Positions 33,662 through 44,450 are shown, counted from the stretch's first letter. The stretch is DNA of 64,000 bases from Pseudomonas sp. GM21 (GCF_000282215.1 NZ_AKJS01000010.1:121370-185369); one strand, 5' to 3'. Notes: generated by a model from the letters alone, not told the origin. Numbers and translations: made by a program.

Positions 33662-35335
33662 ATGCTGGTTCACCTGTCCGTACATAACTACGCCATCGTT
33701 GAACACCTCGATCTCGAACTCGATCGCGGGATGAGCGTGATCACCGGGGAAACCGGCGCCGGCAAGTCGATCATGCTCGACGCCCTGGGCCTGACACTGG
33801 GCGATAGAGCCGACAGCGGCGTGGTTCGCCCCGGTGCCGACAAGGCCGACATTCTGGCGACCTTCGACCTGGTCGATATCCCGGAAGCCAGCGCCTGGCT
33901 CGCTGAGCGCGACCTCGAAAGTGATGGCCCGTGCATCCTGCGCCGGGTGATCACCGCCGAAGGGCGCTCCCGCGGCTACATCAATGGCACGCCCTGCCCG
34001 CTCGGCGACCTCAAGGCTCTGGGCGAACTGCTGATCGATATCCACAGCCAACACGAACACCAATCGCTGCTCAAAACAGACACCCACCGCCGCCTGCTCG
34101 ACGAGTACGCCGGCGCAACGGACCTTGCCCGCCAGGTGCAACTTGCCGCCCAACGCTGGCGCCAGACCCGCCAGGAACTGGAGCGCCTTTCCAACTCCGG
34201 TGACGAGCAACGCGCTCGCCATCAATTGCTCAGCTATCAACTCGAAGAGCTGGAGAACCTCGGCCTCGGCGATAACGAGCTGGAGCAACTGGAACAGGAA
34301 CACAAGAACCTGACCAACGCTGAAACACTGCTGGGCATCTGCCGACAAGTCGTCGAGCAGTGCAGCGAAAGTGATTCCGGCAATGTCCTGAACGCCCTGA
34401 CCGCCAGCCTCAACCGCCTTTCAAGCGTCAACAACTCGATCGGCGCCTTGGGCGAAGCCAGCAGCCTGCTGACCAGCGCACAGATTCAGGTAGAAGAAGC
34501 TGTGGGTGAACTGAACCGCTTCCTCGACAACTTCGACGCCGATCCGGCGCGCTTGCAATATCTGGAAGAACGCCTCGACGCGATCTACACCATGGCGCGC
34601 AAACACCGCATCCAGCCGACGGAGGTCGCGGAGATGCAGCAGCGCCTGCTGGATGAAATCGAAACCCTGAATGCCAACGATGAATCCATAGAGCGGCTGA
34701 GCGATGAACTGGCCTCCTACGCCCGTCATTATCAGGAGAAGGCACGCGAGCTGAGTGACTTGCGCCATCAAGCATCGAGCAGCCTGGCCAGTGCCGTTGA
34801 ACAGGAAATCCAGCGACTCGGCATGCCCGGCGGTCGCTTTACCATCGAGTTACGCCCTAATAGCAGCGATGAACTGCTGCCCAATGGCTTGGAGCAAGTC
34901 GAGTTACTGGTAAGCGCCAACCCTGGCCAGCCATTAAAAGCCTTGGCCAAAGTCGCATCCGGCGGTGAGCTGTCGCGGATCAGCCTGGCGATTCAGGTGA
35001 TCACCGCACAGACCTCTCGTGTACCCACCCTGGTGTTCGACGAAGTCGATGTGGGTATCGGCGGCCCGACCGCCGAGATCGTTGGCCAATTGTTACGTCG
35101 ACTCGGGGAACGCGGGCAGGTGCTGACAGTGACTCACTTGCCGCAAGTGGCGGCGCAGGGTCACCAGCATCTATTCGTGCACAAGGTTCGCGGCGAAGAG
35201 GCGACCCACACCGCCGTTTCCAAGCTGAGCAAGAATGATCGAGTGGAGGAAGTGGCGCGGATGCTGGGTGGCATCGACCTGACCAAGGAGTCCTTGGCTC
35301 ACGCGAAAAAAATGGTCGTCACCGCAAAAATTTAA
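33662..35335 (+). CDS. recN: DNA repair protein RecN
   Basis: 557 residues. An SMC-like ATPase: VITGETGAGKSIMLDALGL (Walker A, about residue 30), long coiled coils (150-360), ASGGELSRISLAIQVI (signature) and TLVFDEVDVGIGGPTA (Walker B). It holds and processes double-strand break ends. Transcribed divergently from grpE, with an SOS box 25 bp upstream. Confidence 0.97.
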   Translation: MLVHLSVHNYAIVEHLDLELDRGMSVITGETGAGKSIMLDALGLTLGDRADSGVVRPGADKADILATFDLVDIPEASAWLAERDLESDGPCILRRVITAEGRSRGYINGTPCPLGDLKALGELLIDIHSQHEHQSLLKTDTHRRLLDEYAGATDLARQVQLAAQRWRQTRQELERLSNSGDEQRARHQLLSYQLEELENLGLGDNELEQLEQEHKNLTNAETLLGICRQVVEQCSESDSGNVLNALTASLNRLSSVNNSIGALGEASSLLTSAQIQVEEAVGELNRFLDNFDADPARLQYLEERLDAIYTMARKHRIQPTEVAEMQQRLLDEIETLNANDESIERLSDELASYARHYQEKARELSDLRHQASSSLASAVEQEIQRLGMPGGRFTIELRPNSSDELLPNGLEQVELLVSANPGQPLKALAKVASGGELSRISLAIQVITAQTSRVPTLVFDEVDVGIGGPTAEIVGQLLRRLGERGQVLTVTHLPQVAAQGHQHLFVHKVRGEEATHTAVSKLSKNDRVEEVARMLGGIDLTKESLAHAKKMVVTAKI

Positions 35336-35350
35336 GAACGGCAGACAGCA

Positions 35351-35376
35351 CGAAGGCGACCCATGGGTCGCCTTCG
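35351..35376. terminator. Convergent terminator between recN and fur
   Basis: A perfect 26-nt palindrome, CGAAGGCGACCCA and its complement, 15 bp after the recN stop. The U-tract is weak (TTCGTTT). Confidence 0.65.
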
Positions 35377-35410
35377 TTCGTTTCGCGAATGTGACATTCG
35401 CGCGACATGC

Positions 35411-35815
35411 TTACTTTTTCTTGCGTACGTACAGCACCAGATTGTGATCAACCATCTCGAAACCATACTTGTCGACGATGGCTTTCTGAAGGCGCTCGAT
35501 TTCTTCGTCGAAGAATTCGATCACTTCGCTGGTTTCGACATTGACCATATGGTCGTGATGCTTGCCATCATCCAGTTCGAAGACCGCGTGGCCTCCGTCG
35601 AAGTTGTGCCGTACCACAAGGCCAGCTGCTTCGAACTGAGTCAGTACACGGTAAACCGTGGCCAGACCGACGTCCTCACCAGCTTCCATCAGCGCCTTGT
35701 AAACGTCTTCGGCACTCATGTGGCGTTGCTCGGCGGAATCGAGCATTTGCAGAATTTTGACCCGTGGCAGGGTCACTTTGAGGCCTGCTTTGCGTAGTTC
35801 GCTATTTTCAACCAT
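35411..35815 (-). CDS. fur: Ferric uptake regulator Fur
   Basis: 134 residues. The winged-helix domain (LRKAGLKVTLPRVKILQML) is followed by TVYRVLTQFEAAGLVVRHNF and the metal site GGHAVFELDDGKHHDHMVN. The CxxC pair found after this point in E. coli Fur is absent, as in other Pseudomonas Fur proteins. It represses iron uptake genes when Fe(II) is bound. Divergent from bamE, the classical omlA-fur pair. Confidence 0.97.
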   Translation of the reverse strand: MVENSELRKAGLKVTLPRVKILQMLDSAEQRHMSAEDVYKALMEAGEDVGLATVYRVLTQFEAAGLVVRHNFDGGHAVFELDDGKHHDHMVNVETSEVIEFFDEEIERLQKAIVDKYGFEMVDHNLVLYVRKKK

Positions 35816-35912
35816 GGTCAGCTTTCTCGCGATGCTGCTTCGCAGCTTCTCTTAATGCGGGTATGATCGGCGTTTACGTTGTCCCAGCCAAGATAGTGGA
35901 AGTCGCCCACCG

Positions 35913-36434
35913 ATGCAAAACACCAAGCTCTTGCTAACCAGTTTCACCTTTGTGGGACTGCTCGCACTCGCCGGTTGTTCATTCCCCGGGGTTTACAAAA
36001 TCGACATCCAGCAGGGCAATGTCGTCACGCAGGACATGATAGACCAGTTACGCCCGGGAATGACCCGTAAGCAAGTACGGTTTATCATGGGTAACCCTCT
36101 GCTGACCGACACGTTCCATGCCGATCGCTGGGATTATCTGTACAGCATGCAACCGGGTGGCGGTGAACGCCAGCAGGAACGCGTTACTGTTATCTTCAAC
36201 TCAAATGATCAGCTTGTCAGCCTTTCTGGTGATTTCATGCCCGGCATGAGCCGCGATGAAGCCATTCTCGGCACCGACACGCCAATCAAAGAACCCGTAG
36301 AACACGTCGAATTGCCGAAACCTGAAAAACCGGTCAAGCCGGGCTCGTTGCTGGACCAGATCCAGAAGGACGTCGACGGCGTAGAAACCGTTCCAGTCCC
36401 GACGCCAGAACCGCTGAACACCTCGCCGCAATAA
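35913..36434 (+). CDS. bamE: Outer-membrane assembly lipoprotein BamE (OmlA)
   Basis: 173 residues. A signal peptide ends in the lipobox LALAGC (Cys about residue 22). The SmpA/OmlA domain has [19 protein letters not shown] and [12 protein letters not shown]; the C-terminal tail is Pro/Glu-rich. It belongs to the Bam complex that inserts outer-membrane beta barrels. Divergent from fur and closed by a strong terminator. Confidence 0.95.
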   Translation: MQNTKLLLTSFTFVGLLALAGCSFPGVYKIDIQQGNVVTQDMIDQLRPGMTRKQVRFIMGNPLLTDTFHADRWDYLYSMQPGGGERQQERVTVIFNSNDQLVSLSGDFMPGMSRDEAILGTDTPIKEPVEHVELPKPEKPVKPGSLLDQIQKDVDGVETVPVPTPEPLNTSPQ

Positions 36435-36447
36435 TTTGCGACGCAAT

Positions 36448-36474
36448 AAAAAACCCGGAATGTCCGGGTTTTTT
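36448..36474. terminator. Bidirectional terminator between bamE and rnfH
   Basis: AAAAAACCCGGA, ATG loop, TCCGGGTTTTTT: a symmetrical intrinsic terminator serving the convergent bamE and rnfH transcripts. Confidence 0.92.
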
Positions 36475-36494
36475 ATTGTCCAGGGTTTAGCCAC

Positions 36495-36809
36495 TCACTG
36501 ATTTCGGGCTTTGGCCTCGGCCGCCTTGGCGGCACGTAACCGACGCACTTCCTTCGGATCCGCCAGCAATGGCCGGTAAATCTCGATGCGATCCCCTGCC
36601 TGAACCGGGCGCACGTGCGGGTCGGCAATGACCTTGCCGAATATTCCCACCGGGCAATTATCCAGATCCAGCTCAGGAAACTGCGCGCCTACCGCAGATT
36701 GGCGCAACGTCTCACGAACCGAAGTACCCTCAGGCACAGCGACCACCAGCAACACCTGACGATCAACGGCGGCATACACCACCTCGACCTCTAACACGGC
36801 CTCAACCAT
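36495..36809 (-). CDS. rnfH: RnfH-family ubiquitin-like protein
   Basis: 104 residues. VLEVEVVYAAVDRQVLLVVA then PEGTSVRETLRQSAV, with VGIFGKVIADPHVRPVQAGD and RIEIYRPLLADPKEVRRLRA: the beta-grasp RnfH (UPF0125) family. Function not established. Its start overlaps the ratA end by 8 nt, the usual ratA-rnfH pair. Confidence 0.92.
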   Translation of the reverse strand: MVEAVLEVEVVYAAVDRQVLLVVAVPEGTSVRETLRQSAVGAQFPELDLDNCPVGIFGKVIADPHVRPVQAGDRIEIYRPLLADPKEVRRLRAAKAAEAKARNQ

Positions 36810-37236
36810 GAATTTGCTTGGCGCGCTGGCAGAACGCGTCCATCAGCGTGTTGGCAGCCTGATTGAACAAGGGCCCCAACGTCGCGCGAACAATCGGTCC
36901 GGCGTAGTCGAATGACAGGTCCAGACTGATCTTGCAGGCCTTCTCAGTCAGCGGCTTGAACGACCAGATGCCGTGCAATTGAGTGAAAGGGCCTTCTTCA
37001 AGATTCATTTCGATGGAATGGCCGGGAACCAGTGTGTTTCTAGTAACGAAATGCTGACTCAACCCACCCTTGGCCACCCCTACGCGGGCGCGCATGTGCT
37101 CAGGTGAACTCTCAAGCACTTCGGCGGCCGAGCACCAAGGCAGAAACTCCGGATAACGCGCTACGTCGTTGACCAGGTCATACAGGGCCTGCGCCGGGTA
37201 CGGCAGCAGGGCCGAACGTTGAATATGCGTTGTCAT
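36802..37236 (-). CDS. ratA: RatA-family START/COQ10-domain protein
   Basis: 144 residues from the ATG at 37236 (MTTHIQRSALLPYPAQALYD). YDLVNDVARYPEFLPWCSAA and VTRNTLVPGHSIEMNLEEGP mark the polyketide-cyclase/COQ10-like fold. In E. coli RatA was described as an inhibitor of 70S assembly and it resembles the ubiquinone-binding COQ10 protein (family knowledge); the true role is debated. Encoded near smpB and with rnfH. Confidence 0.9.
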   Translation of the reverse strand: MTTHIQRSALLPYPAQALYDLVNDVARYPEFLPWCSAAEVLESSPEHMRARVGVAKGGLSQHFVTRNTLVPGHSIEMNLEEGPFTQLHGIWSFKPLTEKACKISLDLSFDYAGPIVRATLGPLFNQAANTLMDAFCQRAKQIHG

Positions 37237-37243
37237 GTCGGCG

Positions 37244-38647
37244 TCACTTCCACAGCTGGGCGGCAAACACTACGAGAATGCCGATGGGCGCCACATAGCG
37301 CATCAAGAACAGGGACAAGCCAAACAGCATCGGACTGCGGATCGATAACTCGTCACGCACCGCTTCTCGCCCCATGATCCAGCCTGCAAACACCACGAAA
37401 CACAAACCACCGAGTGGCAACATGATCCGCGAGGTGAAGAAGTCGATCACGCCAAAGAAGTCCAGACCGCCGGCCGCGCCCCATTGGTAGAGGTGGAACA
37501 TCCCGCCTTCGTTCACGAAAAACTTGGCTTCCTTCCAGATATTGAAGGAAAACACGGTGCCCAGACCAACGAACCAGCAAGTGAAAGCCAACCAGAACGT
37601 CACCCAGGCTCGGCTGACCCTGGTGCGTTCAACCAGGTACGCGACCATCGGCTCCAGCAGTGAAATTGCCGAGCTCCAGGCAGCGACGGCGACCAGCACG
37701 AAGAACACTACGCCCATCAACTGGCCGAAAGCTACGTTGCCGAAGGCAAATGGCAGGCTGACAAACATCAGGCCAGGGCCTTCGCTGGGGTTCAGACCCG
37801 CGGCGAACACAATCGGAAACAATGCCAGACCGGCAACCAGCGAAACGAACGTATCGAGCAGCGCCACACCGACGATAGTGCCGGAAATCGACGAGTGCTT
37901 CGGCATGTAGGCACCGTAGATCATGATCGAGCCGACACCCACGCTCAGCGAGAAGAACGCGTGGCCCATGGCGGGCAGCAAACCGTCGAGGACTTTTTCC
38001 GGGTGGAAGTCGAACATGAAATGCACGCCCTCCATGAAATGGCCGGTGGTCATGCTGTAACCCAGCAGCACGATGACCATCACAAACAGCAGCGGCATCA
38101 TGATGCGCAAGCTGCGTTCAAGCCCGGCGACCACGCCTTTGGCGATCACAACGGCCGACAGCAGCATGAAAATCGTGTGCCAAAGTGTCAGGCGCCAAGG
38201 ATCGGCAATCACGTTGCCAAAGTACGCGCCGACTTGATCAGCCGTTACCCCCTGAAAATCGCCACGCCCCATGTCGATGATGTAATCCAGCGACCAGCCG
38301 CCGACCACACTATAGAAAGACAGGATCAGCAACGCCGTGATCATCCCGGCGAAAGCGCCCCAGGACCATTTGGCCGAGTGCCCCGCCTCCAGCGCCAGCA
38401 CCTTCAAGGCGTTGGCCGGACTTTGCCGGGCACGACGGCCGATCAGGGTTTCAGCCAGCATGACCGGCACACCGATCAGCGCAATACAGGCCAGGAACAT
38501 CAGCACGAAAGCCCCGCCGCCATAGACGCCGACCATGTACGGGAATTTCCAGATACTACCCAGGCCCACGGCCGAACCGGTCGCGGCGAGTATGAAGACC
38601 CAGCGGCTAGCCCAACTGCCGTGGACAGAAACCTTGTCTGTCGACAT
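37244..38647 (-). CDS. Sodium-dependent symporter of the NSS/SNF family
   Basis: 467 residues from the ATG at 38647 ([20 protein letters not shown]). About 11-12 membrane segments with the LeuT-fold signature [20 protein letters not shown] in helix 1 and [20 protein letters not shown] in helix 6. It imports an amino acid or similar solute with Na+; the substrate cannot be read from sequence. Ends 7 bp before the ratA start. Confidence 0.93.
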   Translation of the reverse strand: MSTDKVSVHGSWASRWVFILAATGSAVGLGSIWKFPYMVGVYGGGAFVLMFLACIALIGVPVMLAETLIGRRARQSPANALKVLALEAGHSAKWSWGAFAGMITALLILSFYSVVGGWSLDYIIDMGRGDFQGVTADQVGAYFGNVIADPWRLTLWHTIFMLLSAVVIAKGVVAGLERSLRIMMPLLFVMVIVLLGYSMTTGHFMEGVHFMFDFHPEKVLDGLLPAMGHAFFSLSVGVGSIMIYGAYMPKHSSISGTIVGVALLDTFVSLVAGLALFPIVFAAGLNPSEGPGLMFVSLPFAFGNVAFGQLMGVVFFVLVAVAAWSSAISLLEPMVAYLVERTRVSRAWVTFWLAFTCWFVGLGTVFSFNIWKEAKFFVNEGGMFHLYQWGAAGGLDFFGVIDFFTSRIMLPLGGLCFVVFAGWIMGREAVRDELSIRSPMLFGLSLFLMRYVAPIGILVVFAAQLWK

Positions 38648-38765
38648 CGTTATCACGCCCAAGCGTTCAAAAAAGAGGCCGCATTGTCCGGGATTCAATC
38701 AACCTGCTCAAGCACGTAGCGATACCGTAGCCGACTCGCGCGCAACTCCCTATAATGCCGCCCCT

Positions 38766-39248
38766 ATGGCTAAACAGAAGAAACACCCAACAGGGACCAT
38801 CGCGCAGAACAAAAAGGCGCGACACGATTACTTCATCGAGCATAAGTTCGAGGCTGGTCTGGTCCTGGCCGGCTGGGAAGTAAAAAGTTTGCGGGCAAGC
38901 AAGCTGCAACTGGTCGACAGTTACGTGCTGCTCAAGGATGGCGAAGCCTGGCTGCTCGGCAGTCACATCACGCCGCTGATGACTGCCAGCACCCACGTCA
39001 TTGCTGACCCGACCCGTACCCGAAAATTGCTGCTCAACCGCCGCGAGCTGGAAAAGCTGGCCACCGCCGTGCAGCAGAAAGGCTATGCCTGCGTGTGCCT
39101 GTCATGGTACTGGAGCAAGCACATGGTCAAGTGCGAGATCGCGCTGGGCAAGGGCAAGAAGGAATACGACAAGCGCGACACCGAACGCGAACGCGACGCT
39201 GGTCGTGAATTGGCGCGTGCAGTGCGTAACAAGGGCAAGGAAGATTAA
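38766..39248 (+). CDS. smpB: SsrA-binding protein SmpB
   Basis: 160 residues from the ATG at 38766. [39 protein letters not shown] and [20 protein letters not shown] are diagnostic; the basic tail ([20 protein letters not shown]) is the part that enters the ribosome decoding site. It partners the tmRNA found about 9.3 kb downstream in this window. Confidence 0.97.
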   Translation: MAKQKKHPTGTIAQNKKARHDYFIEHKFEAGLVLAGWEVKSLRASKLQLVDSYVLLKDGEAWLLGSHITPLMTASTHVIADPTRTRKLLLNRRELEKLATAVQQKGYACVCLSWYWSKHMVKCEIALGKGKKEYDKRDTERERDAGRELARAVRNKGKED

Positions 39249-39265
39249 TTTCCCACCCTGATCGA

Positions 39266-39284
39266 TCCCACGCTCTGCGTGGGA
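39266..39284. repeat. Repeated hairpin, likely terminator between smpB and lldR
   Basis: TCCCACGC, TCT, GCGTGGGA: a small palindrome of a kind widely repeated in Pseudomonas intergenic DNA (recollection). Placed between convergent genes. Confidence 0.6.
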
Positions 39285-39299
39285 ACGATCGCTTGCTGA

Positions 39300-40067
39300 C
39301 TACATCCCCTTGCGCCGCTCCGCCCGAGCCATGCGCTGCACTTCCTGACGCACCTCTTCCAGCACTTCCTGCACATACAAGATGTGTCGACTGGAGATTT
39401 CGCGCGCCTGCTCCGCCCGTCCTTCGATAATCGCCAGGTACAACTCCCGGTGCTGCGTGATCAGCATGTCGCGGGTTTCCGTGCGCTGCTTGTACATGCC
39501 GCCAATGTTGGTCACCACGTTGCGTTTGAGCAGATCGAACAGCCCGCGAATCGTGTGCAACAACACCGCGTTATGACTGGCTTCAGCAATGGCCAGGTGA
39601 AAACTGGCGTCCGCCGCACCCTCTTCGGCCCGACTCACGTCGTCATGGCGCGAATAACAGTCCTGCAATACGTCAAACGCGGCCGTCAGCCGCTCACGGT
39701 CCACATCGGTGGCGCGCAATGCCGCGTAATAAGCGCAAGACGCTTCCAGGGTGTGGCGAAACTCCAGCAGATCGCGCTGCGCCTCGGGGTTATTTTCCAG
39801 CAGATGCAGCAGTGGATCGCTGAAGGTCGACCCCAACGAGTCGACGACATAATTGCCACCGCCCTGACGACTGACCAGCAAGCCCTTGGCGGACAGTTTC
39901 TGAATCGCCTCACGCAACGAAGGGCGTGACACGCCGAACTGCTCGGCCAGTGCCCGCTCGGCCGGCAAGCGCTCGCCAGACTTCAGCGTGCCCTCAAGGA
40001 TCATTCCCTCGAGCCGCTCGACAATATCGTCAGACAAACGGCGCTGACGAATCTGATCAAACCCCAT
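39300..40067 (-). CDS. lldR: Lactate-responsive FadR/GntR-family regulator
   Basis: 255 residues. An N-terminal winged helix (ERLPAERALAEQFGVSRPSL then REAIQKLSAKGLLVSRQGGG) and a C-terminal FCD ligand domain (RDLLEFRHTLEASCAYYAAL, ASFHLAIAEASHNAVLLHTI). It is divergent from lldP, with a perfect palindromic operator between them, so it most likely represses the lactate genes until lactate binds. Confidence 0.9.
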   Translation of the reverse strand: MGFDQIRQRRLSDDIVERLEGMILEGTLKSGERLPAERALAEQFGVSRPSLREAIQKLSAKGLLVSRQGGGNYVVDSLGSTFSDPLLHLLENNPEAQRDLLEFRHTLEASCAYYAALRATDVDRERLTAAFDVLQDCYSRHDDVSRAEEGAADASFHLAIAEASHNAVLLHTIRGLFDLLKRNVVTNIGGMYKQRTETRDMLITQHRELYLAIIEGRAEQAREISSRHILYVQEVLEEVRQEVQRMARAERRKGM

Positions 40068-40261
40068 AACTCATTTCTCCACGATCCCGACCACTCGCCG
40101 GGCGGTCTATTCTGGTCTATTGGCGCGGCGACATCACCTGGCCAGACGACGCTCGATCAAACCGCTCAACAACATTGCATACGGCGTATTCGACAAAAGT
40201 TTTAGGGCGGCAAATTGACACACCGCACATAAGGCTTTTACCCTAGCCAACAGCGATTGTA

Positions 40262-40278
40262 AATTGGTATTACCAATT
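40262..40278. promoter_or_regulatory. LldR-type operator
   Basis: AATTGGTA, T, TACCAATT: a perfect palindrome containing the TGGT-N3-ACCA core of FadR-family operators, and close to known LldR sites. It lies 53 bp before lldP, in the lldR-lldP divergent region. Confidence 0.85.
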
Positions 40279-40330
40279 AACCAAAACCGCTGCCCAGTGT
40301 CTGACCAACAACAATTAGGGGCCACCCCAT

Positions 40331-42025
40331 ATGCAAACCTGGCAACAGCTCTATACCCCGCTCGGCAGTCTCGGCATCTCCGCCCTCGCGGCCGTCATTC
40401 CTATCGTATTTTTCTTCCTGGCGTTGGCGGTGTTCCGCCTCAAAGGTCATGTGGCGGGCAGCATCACCCTGGCGTTGTCCATTGCCGTGGCGATCTTTGC
40501 CTTCCAGATGCCGGTCGACATGGCATTCGCTGCCGCCGGTTACGGCTTCGCCTATGGTCTGTGGCCCATCGCCTGGATCATTGTGGCGGCCGTATTCCTC
40601 TACAAACTGACGGTCAAGAGCGGCCAGTTTGAAGTGATCCGCAGTTCGGTACTGTCGATCACCGACGACCAGCGTTTGCAGGTGCTGCTGATCGGGTTCT
40701 GCTTCGGTGCATTCCTCGAAGGCGCCGCCGGTTTCGGTGCGCCGGTGGCGATTACTGCTGCATTGCTTGTCGGCCTGGGCTTCAATCCGCTGTACGCGGC
40801 AGGCCTGTGCCTGATCGCCAACACCGCGCCCGTGGCATTCGGTGCCCTGGGGATTCCAATCATCGTCGCCGGGCAAGTGACCGGCATCGACGCGTTCAAG
40901 ATCGGCGCCATGACCGGTCGCCAACTGCCGCTGCTGTCGTTGTTCGTGCCGTTCTGGCTGGTGTTCATGATGGATGGCCTGCGCGGCGTTCGGGAGACCT
41001 GGCCTGCCGCACTGGTGGCCGGCCTGAGCTTTGCCGTCACCCAGTACTTCACTTCGAACTTCATCGGCCCGGAGCTGCCGGACATCACCTCGGCCTTGGC
41101 CAGCCTGATTTCCCTGACCTTGTTCCTGAAGGTCTGGCAACCGAAACGCGCCGCCGGCCAGCACATCGTCGGCGCCGTCTCGGCGTCCGTGGTAACAGCC
41201 AGCGCCGGTGGTTTCGGCCAGAAGCGCACTACTGTCGCTTCGCCTTACAGCCTCCTGGAAATCATCAAAGCCTGGTCGCCGTTCCTGATCCTCACCGTGC
41301 TGGTCACCATCTGGACCCTGAAACCGTTCAAGGCAATGTTCGCTGCCGGCGGCTCGATGTACAGCTGGGTGTTCAACTTCGCCATCCCGCACCTGGATCA
41401 AATGGTGATCAAGGTTGCACCGATCGTGGCGGCTCCAACCGCCCTTCCGGCGGTGTTCAAGCTCGATCCGATCTCTGCGACCGGCACCGCTATTTTCTTC
41501 TCCGCACTGATCTCGATGCTGGTACTGAAGATCAACATCAAAACTGGTCTGACCACTTTGAAAGAGACCTTCTACGAGCTGCGCTGGCCAATCCTGTCGA
41601 TCGGCATGGTGCTGGCGTTTGCCTTCGTCACCAACTACTCGGGCATTTCGTCGACCATGGCCCTGGTGCTGGCCGGCACCGGCGCAGCCTTCCCGTTCTT
41701 CTCGCCATTCCTCGGTTGGCTGGGTGTGTTCCTGACCGGTTCCGACACTTCGTCCAACGCCCTGTTCAGCTCGTTGCAAGCAACGACTGCGCATCAGATC
41801 GGCGTTAGCGATGTGTTGCTGGTGGCGGCGAACACCAGCGGCGGCGTGACCGGCAAGATGATCTCGCCACAATCGATCGCCGTAGCCTGCGCCGCGACCG
41901 GCCTGGTGGGCAAAGAATCGGATCTGTTCCGCTTCACCCTCAAGCACAGCCTATTCTTTGCAACGATAGTCGGTTTGATCACCATGGCTCAGGCCTACTG
42001 GTTCACCGGCATGCTGGTGCATTAA
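40331..42025 (+). CDS. lldP: L-lactate permease
   Basis: 564 residues with about 12-14 membrane segments. [40 protein letters not shown] and [19 protein letters not shown] are LctP-family signatures. It imports lactate (and glycolate) with protons. First gene of the lactate operon downstream of the LldR operator. Confidence 0.97.
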   Translation: MQTWQQLYTPLGSLGISALAAVIPIVFFFLALAVFRLKGHVAGSITLALSIAVAIFAFQMPVDMAFAAAGYGFAYGLWPIAWIIVAAVFLYKLTVKSGQFEVIRSSVLSITDDQRLQVLLIGFCFGAFLEGAAGFGAPVAITAALLVGLGFNPLYAAGLCLIANTAPVAFGALGIPIIVAGQVTGIDAFKIGAMTGRQLPLLSLFVPFWLVFMMDGLRGVRETWPAALVAGLSFAVTQYFTSNFIGPELPDITSALASLISLTLFLKVWQPKRAAGQHIVGAVSASVVTASAGGFGQKRTTVASPYSLLEIIKAWSPFLILTVLVTIWTLKPFKAMFAAGGSMYSWVFNFAIPHLDQMVIKVAPIVAAPTALPAVFKLDPISATGTAIFFSALISMLVLKINIKTGLTTLKETFYELRWPILSIGMVLAFAFVTNYSGISSTMALVLAGTGAAFPFFSPFLGWLGVFLTGSDTSSNALFSSLQATTAHQIGVSDVLLVAANTSGGVTGKMISPQSIAVACAATGLVGKESDLFRFTLKHSLFFATIVGLITMAQAYWFTGMLVH

Positions 42026-42051
42026 GTACTACAGGTTAAAAAGCAAAAACC

Positions 42052-42076
42052 GACGCCGGACCACGATTCCGGCGTC
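42052..42076. other. Stem-loop in the lldP-lldE spacer
   Basis: GACGCCGGA (42052-42060) pairs with TCCGGCGTC (42068-42076). T-rich sequence follows only on the minus strand. On the plus strand it may be an mRNA-processing or stability hairpin between lldP and lldE. Confidence 0.5.
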
Positions 42077-42174
42077 AGCAATTCACAACCCGGTCTGCAA
42101 GGCTGCTGAAAGTTGCCCACACTATTTTCAGCCGCCGCAGCGGACGGATAACCGGGACCACCCGGAGACGCCTG

Positions 42175-42999
42175 ATGAGCGAGCTTTTTTACAACGCTGT
42201 GCCGAACGCGACCCGCGTCGCCCCGCCACTGCCCGAGCCTCGGCAATACCCCAGCGAGAAACCGTCACGGGTCTACCTGTTCGGGACCTGCGTCGTGGAT
42301 TTGTTCTACCCGGAAGCCGGGATGGACGCGATCCACTTGCTGGAACGCGAAGGCATTCGTGTCGAGTACCCGCAAGGGCAAAGCTGCTGTGGACAACCGG
42401 CCTACACCTCGGGTTACACCGAGCAGGCAAGGACCGTAGCTCGCTCGCAACTGGCGCTGTTCGCCGGGGATTATCCGGTGGTGGTGCCGTCAGGTTCGTG
42501 TGCCGGGATGTTGCGCGAACACTACGCCGACTTGTTCAAGGACGAACCGCACACGCTGAAACAGGTTCAAGCATTGGCGGCCAGGACGTATGAACTGGCC
42601 GAGTTCCTGTTGTTTGTCTGCAAAGTGCAGCTCAAGGACAGCGGCGAACCGGTCAAAGTGGCGTTGCACACCTCGTGCTCGGCCCGCCGCGAGATGAACA
42701 CCCACCTGCACGGTCGCGAGTTATTGGCGCAATTGAGCAATGTGGAGCGGGTCAATCATGATCATGAAAGTGAATGCTGTGGCTTTGGCGGGACTTTCAG
42801 CGTCCGAATGCCGGACATTTCCGGCGCGATGGTGGCGGACAAGACCCGGTCGTTGAAGGAGTCCGGCGCGCACAAGGTACTCAGTGCCGACTGCGGTTGC
42901 CTGATGAACATCAACGGCTCGCTGGAGAAACAGAAGGAAGCGTTGCGCGGCCAACACCTGGCCAGTTTCCTCTGGCAGCGAACCGGGGGTGCCCGATGA
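42175..42999 (+). CDS. lldE: L-lactate dehydrogenase complex subunit LldE/LutA
   Basis: 274 residues with two CCG domains: YPQGQSCCGQPAYTSGYTE (about residue 70) and ESECCGFGGTFSVRMPDIS (about 200). These cysteine motifs bind iron-sulphur or heterodisulphide-type centres. LutA forms, with LutB and LutC, the membrane-associated L-lactate oxidising complex. Overlaps lutB by ATGA. Confidence 0.92.
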   Translation: MSELFYNAVPNATRVAPPLPEPRQYPSEKPSRVYLFGTCVVDLFYPEAGMDAIHLLEREGIRVEYPQGQSCCGQPAYTSGYTEQARTVARSQLALFAGDYPVVVPSGSCAGMLREHYADLFKDEPHTLKQVQALAARTYELAEFLLFVCKVQLKDSGEPVKVALHTSCSARREMNTHLHGRELLAQLSNVERVNHDHESECCGFGGTFSVRMPDISGAMVADKTRSLKESGAHKVLSADCGCLMNINGSLEKQKEALRGQHLASFLWQRTGGAR

Positions 43000-44450
43000 G
43001 CACGTCCACGATTATTCCGACGGTCAGCGTCGAGGAAGATTTTCGCGCCCGGGCTCACAAGGCTTTGGGCGACAAGCAACTGCGAAACAACTTTCGCACG
43101 GCAATGGATTCGCTGATGGCCAAGCGGGCAGCGTCCTTCGGCGATGCCCACGAACGAGAACATTTGCGAGCGCTGGGCAACGCTGTCCGCGCCCGTGCAT
43201 TATCCAAGTTGCCCGACCTGCTCGAACAGCTTGAACAGAACCTGACCCGCAACGGTGTGACAGTGCACTGGGCGGAAACGGTGGACGAGGCCAATGGCAT
43301 CGTCCTCTCGATCATCCGCGCTCACGAGGGGCGGCAAGTGATCAAGGGCAAATCGATGGTCAGCGAAGAGATGGAGATGAACCATGTCCTCGAAGCTCAA
43401 GGCATTGAGTGCCTGGAGTCGGACATGGGGGAGTACATCGTCCAGCTCGACCACGAGAAGCCTTCACACATAATTATGCCGGCGATCCACAAGAATGCCG
43501 GTCAGGTCGCGTCCTTATTCCACGACAAACTTGGCGTGGAATACACCAAGGACGTTGACCAACTCATTCAGATCGGTCGCAGAGTCTTGCGGCAGAAATT
43601 TTTCGAAGCGGACATCGGCGTCTCCGGTGTCAACTTCGCCGTGGCCGAAACTGGCACCTTGTTGCTGGTGGAAAATGAAGGCAACGGGCGCATGACCACC
43701 GCCGTACCACCGGTGCACATCGCCGTCACCGGTATCGAAAAAGTCGTGGAAAACCTGCGCGATGTGGTGCCGCTGCTGTCGCTGCTGACCCGTTCGGCGC
43801 TGGGCATTCCGATCACCACCTACGTGAACATGATCTCCGGCCCACGCAAGGAACATGAACTCGACGGCCCTCAGGAAGTGCACCTGGTCCTGCTCGACAA
43901 CGGTCGCAGCCAGGCGTTTGCCGACAGCGAATTGCGTCAGACCCTGAACTGCATCCGCTGCGGCGCCTGTATGAATCATTGCCCGGTCTACACCCGAATC
44001 GGCGGCCACGCCTATGGGGAGGTTTACCCTGGGCCTATCGGAAAAATCATCACGCCGCACATGGTCGGCCTGGCGAAAGTCCCGGACCACCCCAGCGCTT
44101 CATCGCTTTGCGGTGCGTGCGGCGAAGTCTGCCCGGTAAAAATTCCTATCCCGGCACTGCTGCGTCGCCTACGGGAAGAGAACGTCAAATCGCCGGACAG
44201 CCCGCATCAAGTCATGCGTGGCCAAGGCAGCAAGTATTCGCGCAAAGAACGGTTCATCTGGAACGCTTGGGCCAGGCTCAACAGCTCGCCGACGCTGTAC
44301 AGACTGTTCGGTTTCTTCGCCACGCGTTTACGCGCGCTCACGCCAGACAATGTCGGCCCGTGGACGCAGAACCACAGCGCACCAAAACCCGCTGCCCGCT
44401 CACTGCACGACATGGCCCGCGACCATATGGCCAAACAGGGAGACCGCTGA
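42996..44450 (+). CDS. lutB: L-lactate dehydrogenase complex subunit LldF/LutB
   Basis: 484 residues from an ATG overlapping the lldE stop. An N-terminal LUD domain with VSGVNFAVAETGTLLLVENE, then two 4Fe-4S clusters, NCIRCGACMNHCPVYTRIGG (about residue 318) and SLCGACGEVCPVKIPIP (about 370). It carries electrons from lactate. Its TGA overlaps the lutC ATG. Confidence 0.94.
   Translation: MSTSTIIPTVSVEEDFRARAHKALGDKQLRNNFRTAMDSLMAKRAASFGDAHEREHLRALGNAVRARALSKLPDLLEQLEQNLTRNGVTVHWAETVDEANGIVLSIIRAHEGRQVIKGKSMVSEEMEMNHVLEAQGIECLESDMGEYIVQLDHEKPSHIIMPAIHKNAGQVASLFHDKLGVEYTKDVDQLIQIGRRVLRQKFFEADIGVSGVNFAVAETGTLLLVENEGNGRMTTAVPPVHIAVTGIEKVVENLRDVVPLLSLLTRSALGIPITTYVNMISGPRKEHELDGPQEVHLVLLDNGRSQAFADSELRQTLNCIRCGACMNHCPVYTRIGGHAYGEVYPGPIGKIITPHMVGLAKVPDHPSASSLCGACGEVCPVKIPIPALLRRLREENVKSPDSPHQVMRGQGSKYSRKERFIWNAWARLNSSPTLYRLFGFFATRLRALTPDNVGPWTQNHSAPKPAARSLHDMARDHMAKQGDR

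Noticed and set aside
40277..41947. 556-residue minus-strand frame across lldP
   Set aside because: Shadow of the lactate permease; Gly/Arg/His-rich low-complexity translation.
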